A DNA stretch of 7,685 nt. Source: Rikenellaceae bacterium (GTDB lineage Bacteria; Bacteroidota; Bacteroidia; Bacteroidales; UBA932). Both the position numbers and the translations under genes were made by a program. This document shows positions 1-5,877 of this stretch, piece by piece. Positions within the stretch are counted from its first letter, which is position 1; the number at the start of each line of letters is the position of its first letter. The notes under the pieces were generated by a model. That model saw only the letters and a program-made list of their open reading frames with translations, had not been told where the DNA came from and ran no database searches. The stretch spans positions 1-7,685 of the forward strand of contig JAAZIW010000019.1 in assembly GCA_012800665.1 (NCBI GenBank), in the 5' to 3' direction.

Positions 1-664
1 AGTAAGGGAAAAATCCGCTGAAACGGCTCTATCGGCTCTTACCGGCAGAAAAGACATCAAAACCGTGCTCGACCCCACTTTTTTGCTGAGCGCCGAAGAG
101 TGGCAGGACTTTGCGCAAGGCTCCGGCTATAGAAATCTTCCGGAAGACCATAAGCATATTCTTGAAGGCCATAAACCTCTCCCCAACAGTTATACGCATC
201 TCCTTAAAGGCAAATATATCTTCTGCTATTTTGTGGGCAAAGCCTCTCTCTACGAAGGATACCTGCAAAAGTTCAAGGCCATTAGCGAGCTGGACCACGC
301 TCTTATCCTTCCATCAAACGACTTTCCCTTGGAAACCATCTCCGGAGCGGAAAGAATAGAAGACGCCGGCCCGAGGGAATTCATTTCTTTGCTCTCCGGC
401 GCTGATGCCGTACTTACCGATTCCTTCCATGGAAGCGCCCTCTCGATAAATCTCGGCAAACAATTCTACTGCGTCAAACGCTTTTCCGATGCCGATCCTC
501 TCTCCCAAAATTCCAGACTCTACGACCTTTTCTCCCTTTTCGGCATAGGCGACAGATTTCTTGAAAACGGAGAGCCCGAAAAAATCGATTATAAAGCCGC
601 CCGTAAAAGACTTAAAGAGCTTAGAACAGAGTCGCTGTCTTTCTTAAAAAAGGAAATAGAATGA
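1..664 (+). CDS. Polysaccharide pyruvyl transferase family protein (5'-truncated)
   Basis: The frame is open from base 2 to the stop at 662-664, giving 220 visible codons. Family members are usually about 350-400 residues, so the N-terminal part lies outside the window; the GTG at 65 is internal, not a start. Three hallmarks of the polysaccharide pyruvyl transferase family (PF04230) are visible: VREKS at the left edge followed by LDPTFLL (visible residues 23-29), a FCYFVG strand (74-79), and the C-terminal signature TDSFHG (139-144, bases 416-433) followed by SALSI. Characterised members transfer pyruvate from phosphoenolpyruvate to a sugar, forming an acidic ketal on a cytoplasmic glycan precursor. 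The stop overlaps the flippase start in an ATGA. The family assignment is firm; the acceptor sugar is unknown, and some members in iron-sulfur-associated loci may have other activities. Confidence 0.9.
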   Translation, partial: VREKSAETALSALTGRKDIKTVLDPTFLLSAEEWQDFAQGSGYRNLPEDHKHILEGHKPLPNSYTHLLKGKYIFCYFVGKASLYEGYLQKFKAISELDHALILPSNDFPLETISGAERIEDAGPREFISLLSGADAVLTDSFHGSALSINLGKQFYCVKRFSDADPLSQNSRLYDLFSLFGIGDRFLENGEPEKIDYKAARKRLKELRTESLSFLKKEIE

Positions 665-2193
665 AAAGAGAGCGCTACTACCTATCCACATTCTTTTGGA
701 GCACAATCACAAAGGTGCTGAACGCCCTCGTAGGCTTTGTGTCAGTGCCCCTGCTCATGGGGCTTTTCGGCAGGGCTAATTACGGAGTACTTACGCTTGC
801 GCTCTCGTTGAATGCTTATATGCATCTTTTGGACCTCGGCACCAACACTGGCGGCGTACGCTACTTCTCGAAATGGAAAGCGGAAGGAAATACCGCAATG
901 CTAAAGCGGGTGGCTCACACCAACCTGAGTTTTTACACGATAATTGCCCTTATAAACGCTGCCTTAATGGTGGTGATAGCATTTTTCGGAGAGGGACTGT
1001 TCAATATAAATCATGAACAATTCGAAATGCTCCGCTGGTGCCTGTTGAGCATTGCCGTGCTATCATTATTCAGCTGGGGCACCACCACTTTCAATCAATT
1101 ATTGGTGGCGGATATGCAGATGGCCTTTACAATGAAAGTCCAATTCGTGCAGGTGCTGCTGAAAATCGTATTGATAGTCCTTACCCTCAAAATCCCTCTC
1201 TCCCTGCCCTGGTACTTCTTCTTTTTGACGCTGCTCACCTCTCTGCTAATAATTCCCTATTCGCTGAAATGCAGGAAGGACGGCCTTATAGACAACTTCC
1301 GACCGGGCTTTTATTGGAAAGATTTCAAAGTGGTGCTGGTTTTCAGCCTTTCCCTTTTCGCTCTCAGCTTCTTCCAGATGACCGCCACGGAATCGAGGCC
1401 CCTCGTGCTGGGAATTGTATATCCCGATTCTGCAAACACCCTTACCGACTTCAAGATAATTTCGGTGGTGCCCTCCCTTATAATCACCATCGGAGGCATC
1501 TTCTCATCCATCTTTTTACCTACCGTTACGGAGATGGTTGCAAAAAAGGACAGGGCCGCTACCGAACGCTTTGCTTATAAATGGACAAGGTACACCACCA
1601 TAATAGCCAATGTGCTGTGCATCCCATTCATCCTTTGCGCAAGCGAGGTGCTGAGTGCCTATGTGGGAGAACAAAATGCTCATTTGAGTGTATGGATGAT
1701 AGTGTGGATAGTAACAGTGCTCATTCAAATACATACCACGCCCGGCAACAGTCTTGTGCTCGCTTACGGCAAAACCAAGCCCTTGGTAATAACCACTGCC
1801 ATTGCCTGCGTGCTTTCGATAGCGCTCAACGCACTGCTTTGCAGGCAGTACGGAGTAGGCTCTGCCGTAATTGCCTACTTTGTGTATGTAGTGATAGTAA
1901 TCGGAGCATATTATTTGGTTTATTATCGCAAACTAATGGGCCTTAGCAGATGGAAGATGGCACGCTCATTCCTGCTTCCCACCCTAATTGCCTTCGCGCT
2001 GATGGCCCTTTGCCTGTGGCTCGTAAAGCTTTCGCCGGAAAATTTCCCCGGTATGGGAAGACGCTGGGCCTACATACTCATCTGCCTTATAAAAACGGCC
2101 TGCTGGATAATCCCCTTTTTCGCTTGTCTGCTTCTTTCCGGTCAGCTTAGGTTGTCGGAATTCAAGGAGCTTAAACCCATTGTGAAGCCATGA
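661..2193 (+). CDS. Wzx-type polysaccharide flippase (MVF/MATE-like superfamily)
   Basis: This 510-residue integral membrane protein has about 14 hydrophobic segments, roughly at residues 12-36, 42-60, 89-109, 124-148, 160-178, 182-200, 223-240, 265-288, 311-335, 340-362, 374-396, 399-421, 434-455 and 470-494. The N-terminal pattern FGRANYGVLTLALS, then LLDLGTNTGGVRYFS (residues 36-70), is typical of bacterial oligosaccharide flippases (PF01943/PF13440 type). Length and topology match that family. Such proteins move undecaprenyl-linked repeat units from the cytoplasmic to the periplasmic face of the inner membrane. The ATG at 661 is chosen because it overlaps the preceding stop (ATGA) and is followed by a short basic segment (KRER) before the first membrane segment. 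The 3' end overlaps the next gene in the same way. Neighbouring glycosyltransferases support glycan export rather than drug efflux; substrate specificity cannot be read from the sequence. Confidence 0.92.
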   Translation: MKRERYYLSTFFWSTITKVLNALVGFVSVPLLMGLFGRANYGVLTLALSLNAYMHLLDLGTNTGGVRYFSKWKAEGNTAMLKRVAHTNLSFYTIIALINAALMVVIAFFGEGLFNINHEQFEMLRWCLLSIAVLSLFSWGTTTFNQLLVADMQMAFTMKVQFVQVLLKIVLIVLTLKIPLSLPWYFFFLTLLTSLLIIPYSLKCRKDGLIDNFRPGFYWKDFKVVLVFSLSLFALSFFQMTATESRPLVLGIVYPDSANTLTDFKIISVVPSLIITIGGIFSSIFLPTVTEMVAKKDRAATERFAYKWTRYTTIIANVLCIPFILCASEVLSAYVGEQNAHLSVWMIVWIVTVLIQIHTTPGNSLVLAYGKTKPLVITTAIACVLSIALNALLCRQYGVGSAVIAYFVYVVIVIGAYYLVYYRKLMGLSRWKMARSFLLPTLIAFALMALCLWLVKLSPENFPGMGRRWAYILICLIKTACWIIPFFACLLLSGQLRLSEFKELKPIVKP

Positions 2194-3308
2194 CACTCTG
2201 CCCCGCCGATAAATGCAGCGGCTGCGGAGCCTGCGCCGCAATCTGTCCCGTGGGATGTATTTCCATGAGGGAAGATGCCTTTGGGGTGAGTCATCCGGAG
2301 ATAGGACCGTCATGCACGGAATGCGGACTCTGCGCCCAAACTTGTCCCGTGCTCAATCCCCTGCCGCTGCATGAGCCCTCAAAATGCTATGCCGCATGGA
2401 ATTCAGATTCGGAGGAGCGCCGCCTGAGCGCTTCGGGAGGCGTTGCCGCACTGCTTGCAAGGCTTTACCGAGGAAGAGTTTACGGCACTGCCTGGTCGGA
2501 TTCTTTTATGGCGGAGGTAAAAAGCGGAAATGCAAAAGACTTCAAAGGCTCCAAATATGTGCAGAGCCATTTTTCGGAAGATACTTATCGCGAAATAAAG
2601 TCCCGCCTGAAAAGCGGGGAAAAACTGCTCTTCATCGGCACCCCTTGCCAGGTTGCCGGTCTGCTCAACTTTGTGGGAGATGCCGCAGAGGGGCTTTGGA
2701 CTGCGGATTTGCTATGCCACGGAGTATGCCCGGAGCGATACCTGACAGAAGAATTGGGGCATCTTCGCAAAGGCCGCAATTTAACGGATGTCCGCTTTAG
2801 GAGCAACGACAAATACAACTACCATCTTACTCTTTGGGATGGAGATAAATGCTTTTACGACAAAGACCAAAAACTACAGCCATATTTCAGGGCTTTCTTG
2901 GAAGGCATAAGCCTTAGGGAAAACTGCTACAGCTGCCAATATTCAAAGCCTGAGCGCTCCGGCGACCTTACTCTCGGAGATTTTATAGGACTGGACGGGC
3001 AAGTGTCTTCCGTAAGCGTAAACACCACTAAAGGCTCTGAGGCCTTGAAGGAATTGTCCGCAAAATTCCCTGAATTGCAGCTTGTGGAACACCCCTATTC
3101 CGACAGGCTCGCTTATAAGCCATCCATTATGGAGTCCTTTAAAAAGAGTCCTCTGAGAGCGAAGTTCCTCGATAATTATCTGCAATCAGGCTTTTACAGG
3201 GCTGTGCGCAAGACCCTGTTTAAGGATATAGTAAAGTCTTATGCAACAATAGCTTACTGGAAAATTCACCATATCGGACATTTGATTAAAAAACGTTTAC
3301 TAAAATGA
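2190..3308 (+). CDS. FrhB/FdhB-like protein with two 4Fe-4S motifs (coenzyme F420 hydrogenase beta-subunit family)
   Basis: The protein has 372 residues. A bacterial ferredoxin-like N-terminus carries two cluster motifs, C9-x2-C12-x2-C15-x3-C19-P and C42-x2-C45-x2-C48-x3-C52-P. An FrhB/FdhB-like region follows (PF04422 then PF04432), with SASGG near 80-84, GTPCQVAGL (150-158), LLCHGVCP (174-181) and the C-terminal CYSCQYS (246-252) leading to GDLTLGDFIG. Archaeal relatives reduce coenzyme F420 and bind flavin; Bacteroidota are not known to make F420, so a flavin-dependent redox step is more likely (inference). Proteins of this type recur in bacterial glycan loci beside polysaccharide pyruvyl transferases, as here with only the flippase between them, but their reaction is not established. 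Both ends overlap neighbours by ATGA. The C-terminus is basic (HLIKKRLLK). The final motif reads DFIG where DFWG is common. Confidence 0.88.
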   Translation: MTLCPADKCSGCGACAAICPVGCISMREDAFGVSHPEIGPSCTECGLCAQTCPVLNPLPLHEPSKCYAAWNSDSEERRLSASGGVAALLARLYRGRVYGTAWSDSFMAEVKSGNAKDFKGSKYVQSHFSEDTYREIKSRLKSGEKLLFIGTPCQVAGLLNFVGDAAEGLWTADLLCHGVCPERYLTEELGHLRKGRNLTDVRFRSNDKYNYHLTLWDGDKCFYDKDQKLQPYFRAFLEGISLRENCYSCQYSKPERSGDLTLGDFIGLDGQVSSVSVNTTKGSEALKELSAKFPELQLVEHPYSDRLAYKPSIMESFKKSPLRAKFLDNYLQSGFYRAVRKTLFKDIVKSYATIAYWKIHHIGHLIKKRLLK

Positions 3309-3955
3309 AAAGAATATCGATAATCCTTGTTTTGCTCTTGGCGGCATGCACTCAAAAACCATGCATCCAAAGCGGAGACCTCCTTTTCGTGGGTCTGCCC
3401 TTTGACTACAAAGCGGACACAAATTCCATAAGCAGCGCAATAGCGGAAGCAACAGGCGCTGAGGAAGGCCTCAATTATATTCATACGGCGATTTTGGAGG
3501 TGGAGGGAGATTCGGTATGGATAATAGATGCAACCATAAAAAGAGGGGTTGCAAGATACCCCTTGGACACTTTTCTTGTAGATTTCACCCTTTCCGACGA
3601 TTCTTATCCGGTCTTTGAAATAATGCGCTTTAAGGACGGAGCGCGAGATATTGTAAGCAAGTCTAAAGAATTTTTAGGACTGCCTTACGATGTGTATTTC
3701 CTTCCTGACAACGGAGCAATGTATTGCACGGAGCTTGTGCGCGACTCTTATTTAGATGAAAACGGACTGCCTCTGCTTCCTGCCGCCCCGATGAACTTCA
3801 AGGCCCCAAGCGGAGAATTCCCCCCTTATTGGACATGGCTTTTCGACTCTATCGGAACTCCCATCCCGCAAGGCGTCCCCGGCACCAACCCCCAGGACAT
3901 GCGCAACTCTCCCTTACTTGAATTGATAAATATTCCCTTTCCATGCCAAGAGTAA
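3305..3955 (+). CDS. Lipoprotein, YiiX/YebB-like NlpC/P60-superfamily cysteine hydrolase
   Basis: The protein has 216 residues. A short lipoprotein signal peptide is visible: basic K2-R3, a hydrophobic run, and the lipobox LAAC with the lipidated Cys at 15. The residues after it (TQKPC) lack the acidic stretch of the Bacteroidota surface-export signal, so the protein probably faces the periplasm. The catalytic domain begins almost at once with SGDLLF (23-28). It has the circularly permuted papain-like order: H60 in NYIHTAIL first, D75 in VWIIDAT after it, and the nucleophile C141 in MYCTELV, with E143 nearby. This resembles the YiiX/YebB-like group (PF05708, DUF830), whose relatives hydrolyse amide or ester bonds in peptides or lipids; the substrate here is unknown. 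It starts in an ATGA overlap with the iron-sulfur gene and its end overlaps the next glycosyltransferase by 13 bases, so it belongs to the glycan operon. The family call is good; the role is open. Confidence 0.82.
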   Translation: MKRISIILVLLLAACTQKPCIQSGDLLFVGLPFDYKADTNSISSAIAEATGAEEGLNYIHTAILEVEGDSVWIIDATIKRGVARYPLDTFLVDFTLSDDSYPVFEIMRFKDGARDIVSKSKEFLGLPYDVYFLPDNGAMYCTELVRDSYLDENGLPLLPAAPMNFKAPSGEFPPYWTWLFDSIGTPIPQGVPGTNPQDMRNSPLLELINIPFPCQE

Positions 3956-4866
3956 GCGTCATAGTTCCCAATTTCAATCACAAAAAGTATCTTCCCGAAA
4001 GACTGGAAAGCATCACTGCTCAAACTTATCAGGATTTTGAGATAATTCTACTTGATGATTGCTCCACAGACGGGAGCAAAGAAATCATCGAGGCTTGGAG
4101 GAAGCATCCCAAAATCGGCAAAGTGATTCTGAACGAAAAAAACAGCGGCTCAGCTTTCAAACAATGGCAAAAAGGCATTTCGGAAGCCTCAGGGGAGCTC
4201 ATTTGGATAGCAGAAAGCGATGACTCCTGCTCTCCTGCTTTACTCGAAACCCTTGTAGGAGAATTCGACCGCGAGCCCTCATGCGTTTTAGCTTTCTGCG
4301 CCGCAATGCTTACTGATGAAAACGGCAAGCATCTCGATATCCACAAATATCATAAAGAAATCGGCCGGAATTTGTCTGTGGATGGGGAAAAATTCGCTCG
4401 CAAATGGCTTTTGCGCAATAATTACGTAGTAAATGCCAGCGGAGCATTATTCCGAAAAGATGCAGCTATGGGGCTAGGAGATACTCATATAAAATATAAG
4501 GGCGTTGGCGACTGGCTGTTTTGGACTCAACTCGCAAGGAAAGGCAAAGTATCGTTTGTGTATAAAGCGCTAAACCTCTTTCGGCAGCACGGAAGCAACA
4601 CCACTGCAGGTATGAAAAAAAGCGGAGAAGCGTTATTGGAACTAAGAAGTCTGCTTGGAGATTTTGAAAGACTCGGGCTAAAAGACCATCGGGTTTTCCT
4701 GCACGACCGCATTTATGCCGTAAACTTTGTAAAATATTATGGAAGCGGACTTAGCCCCGAACTTAGGGCGAAGATTCTTAAAGTATGGAGGGATAATCCC
4801 ATTGTTTCTTTTTTAGCTGCGCTGAAAGAGGCTAAACATCGAATTTCTATCTTACTGCGCAAATGA
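3943..4866 (+). CDS. Glycosyltransferase family 2 (GT-A fold)
   Basis: The protein has 307 residues. It opens with the GT2 nucleotide-sugar fold: VSVIVPNFNH (4-13), LERL/ITAQTY spacing, and ILLDDCSTDGS (35-45) with D38-D39. ESDD at 91-94 is the metal-binding DxD-type motif, and GVGDWLFW (187-194) plus FRQHGSNT (213-220) form the acceptor side and end of the catalytic domain. It would act at the cytoplasmic face of the inner membrane, adding one sugar from a nucleotide donor to the growing lipid-linked repeat unit. The ATG at 3943 lies inside the previous gene (13-base overlap) and is chosen because the VSVIVPN strand follows directly; no clear ribosome binding site precedes it. The C-terminus (about 285-307) is basic and amphipathic without a membrane helix, ending in ISILLRK. 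The stop overlaps the next start in an ATGA. Donor and linkage cannot be predicted. Confidence 0.92.
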   Translation: MPRVSVIVPNFNHKKYLPERLESITAQTYQDFEIILLDDCSTDGSKEIIEAWRKHPKIGKVILNEKNSGSAFKQWQKGISEASGELIWIAESDDSCSPALLETLVGEFDREPSCVLAFCAAMLTDENGKHLDIHKYHKEIGRNLSVDGEKFARKWLLRNNYVVNASGALFRKDAAMGLGDTHIKYKGVGDWLFWTQLARKGKVSFVYKALNLFRQHGSNTTAGMKKSGEALLELRSLLGDFERLGLKDHRVFLHDRIYAVNFVKYYGSGLSPELRAKILKVWRDNPIVSFLAALKEAKHRISILLRK

Positions 4867-5732
4867 AAGTTCTTATAATAATTGTAAGCTATAATGGTAT
4901 GGAGTGGATAGAGCGCTGTTTGGGCAGCGCCCTGAAGGCATCGGCATCAAAGGCTGTTCAGGCGGATGTGTTTGTGGTGGATAACTGCTCCTCTGACGGC
5001 ACCCCTGAGCGTATAGAAAAGGATTATCCGAAGGTGAAACTTGTAAGGAGCGAATCCAACATGGGTTTTGGGGCAGCCAATAATTTGGGTCTCGAATATG
5101 CTTTGGAACACGGCTACGATTATGCATATCTTCTCAATCAGGATGCCTGGCTGCTGCCGGATACCCTTGATTTATTGTTGGATGCTGCCGAATCGGCCGG
5201 GAATTTCGCTATACTCAGCCCCTTGCAGATGCAGGCGGACGGGGTGAATTTCGATACGAATTTCGAAAAGCGCGCCCTTAACAGAAAGCTTCCCGAGCCG
5301 CTCTACGAAGTGCCGAGGGTAATGGCGGCGCATTGGTTGATAAGGCTTTCGGCTCTTAAAGAGGTTGGACTCTTCGCCCCCATCTTCCCGCATTATGGAG
5401 AGGATGACAACCTTTGCGACCGTTTCAGGGCGGCAGGCTGGAAAATAGGCGTTGTGAGCGGTGCAAAAGCAATTCACGACCGCGCTTTCCGTAAAGAGCC
5501 CAAAGAGAAGCTCATACGCAGAAATTATTATGTAAAATCTCTTGTGGAGCTGTGCAATCCCCTCAAACCCCTTTGGAGAATATGGCCTTATATCTATATC
5601 TATACCTTGGTGAAAGCCATTAGATACTGCTCAATTGAGCCTTTCAGATATTTATGCAAAATAAAAAGTCAGAAGGAAGAGATACTGAAAACTCGAGAAA
5701 CAAACTCATTTTATTCAACGAATAAATGTTGA
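4863..5732 (+). CDS. Glycosyltransferase family 2, rhamnosyltransferase (WbbL)-like subgroup
   Basis: The protein has 289 residues. The order of motifs is that of the WbbL-like GT2 subgroup (cd04186 type): VLIIIVSYNG (3-12), VVDNCSSDGT (38-47), NMGFGAANNLG (66-76), the DxD-equivalent LLNQDAWL (90-97), and HYGEDDNLCDRFRAAGW (177-193) with acidic E180-D181-D182 as the likely catalytic-base region. Known relatives transfer rhamnose or related deoxysugars in O-antigen and cell-wall synthesis, but donor choice varies, so only the subgroup is claimed. A segment rich in aromatic and hydrophobic residues (about 238-256, WRIWPYIYIYTLV) probably touches the membrane. The gene starts in an ATGA overlap with the preceding glycosyltransferase and is the last of the operon: 145 non-coding bases follow before murI. 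The tail after about residue 268 is polar and ends in NKC. Confidence 0.92.
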   Translation: MKVLIIIVSYNGMEWIERCLGSALKASASKAVQADVFVVDNCSSDGTPERIEKDYPKVKLVRSESNMGFGAANNLGLEYALEHGYDYAYLLNQDAWLLPDTLDLLLDAAESAGNFAILSPLQMQADGVNFDTNFEKRALNRKLPEPLYEVPRVMAAHWLIRLSALKEVGLFAPIFPHYGEDDNLCDRFRAAGWKIGVVSGAKAIHDRAFRKEPKEKLIRRNYYVKSLVELCNPLKPLWRIWPYIYIYTLVKAIRYCSIEPFRYLCKIKSQKEEILKTRETNSFYSTNKC

Positions 5733-5738
5733 TAATCA

Positions 5739-5768
5739 CATTTTTCTTGACGAATAAAATGCGTTTTT
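5739..5768 (+). terminator. Candidate weak terminator after the glycan operon
   Basis: CATTTTTC (5739-5746) can pair with GAATAAAATG (5752-5761) through eight base pairs with two single-base bulges, around the loop TTGAC. Five T residues follow at 5764-5768. The place, just after the last operon gene and before the murI promoter, is right for a terminator. The stem is A+T-rich and bulged, so it would be weak and may be chance in A+T-rich DNA. Confidence 0.3.
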
Positions 5769-5792
5769 AACATAAATCTCAACGTAAATCTT
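5769..5792. repeat. Two tandem 12-base repeats in front of the murI -7 box
   Basis: AACATAAATCTC (5769-5780) is followed without a gap by AACGTAAATCTT (5781-5792); 10 of 12 bases agree. The repeat ends exactly where the candidate -7 element begins and occupies the spacer region of the promoter. A period near one helical turn would put both copies on the same face of the DNA, as for a protein-binding site, but chance similarity in A+T-rich DNA is also possible. Confidence 0.5.
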
Positions 5793-5800
5793 TATTTTTG
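5793..5800 (+). promoter_or_regulatory. Candidate Bacteroidota promoter -7 element for murI
   Basis: TATTTTTG matches the Bacteroidota primary-sigma -7 consensus TAnnTTTG in every fixed position. Transcription would start near 5807, leaving a leader of about 70 bases before murI. The -33 TTTG is not present at the usual 19-21 base spacing; the nearest T run (5764-5768) is a few bases too far upstream. This suggests either a weak promoter or one needing an activator. Confidence 0.5.
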
Positions 5801-5809
5801 CATTAATGT

Positions 5810-5822
5810 CAGATAAGATCTG
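5810..5822. repeat. 13-base dyad near the predicted murI transcription start
   Basis: CAGAT and ATCTG are perfect inverted 5-base arms around AAG. The site lies about 10 bases downstream of the -7 element, so it would sit at the very start of the transcript. It could be an operator or a small 5'-end hairpin. A 5-base arm dyad can arise by chance, so function is uncertain. Confidence 0.3.
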
Positions 5823-5854
5823 TAGTTACTTTGATTAGTACAGAAAAACACTCT

Positions 5855-5871
5855 GCAAATCTAAGATTCGC
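5855..5871. repeat. 17-base imperfect dyad just before the murI start codon
   Basis: GCAAATCTAAGATTCGC is an inverted repeat centred on A5863: GC..AATCT pairs with AGATT..GC, with one mismatch (A5857 against C5869). It ends six bases before the murI ATG, where a ribosome would bind, and no Shine-Dalgarno sequence is visible there. As RNA it could form a small hairpin affecting initiation; as DNA it could be an operator. It may also be coincidence. Confidence 0.4.
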
Positions 5872-5877
5872 ATAAAT

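Noticed and set aside
1038..1580. Plus-strand open frame of 180 codons inside the flippase gene
   Set aside because: It lies wholly within a clear membrane-protein gene in another frame, has a composition rich in Arg, His and Pro without family motifs, and has no initiation signal. It is a shadow frame.
1984..2313. Minus-strand open frame across the flippase/iron-sulfur gene junction
   Set aside because: It is antisense to two well-supported genes, highly basic and without recognisable motifs.
5715..5732. TCAAC...GTTGA hairpin at the end of the last glycosyltransferase gene as terminator
   Set aside because: The stem has only five pairs around an eight-base loop and no T run follows it directly.
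5726..5776. A 16-codon hydrophobic open frame (MLIITFFLTNKM...) after the last glycosyltransferase, possible leader peptide
   Set aside because: It starts upstream of the candidate murI promoter, overlaps the end of the preceding gene, has no ribosome binding site and is in A+T-rich DNA where short hydrophobic frames are common.
5826..5833. TTACTTTG as an alternative -7 promoter element for murI
   Set aside because: One fixed base differs from TAnnTTTG and the nearest upstream TTTG is about 25 bases away, beyond the usual spacing. The element at 5793-5800 fits better.
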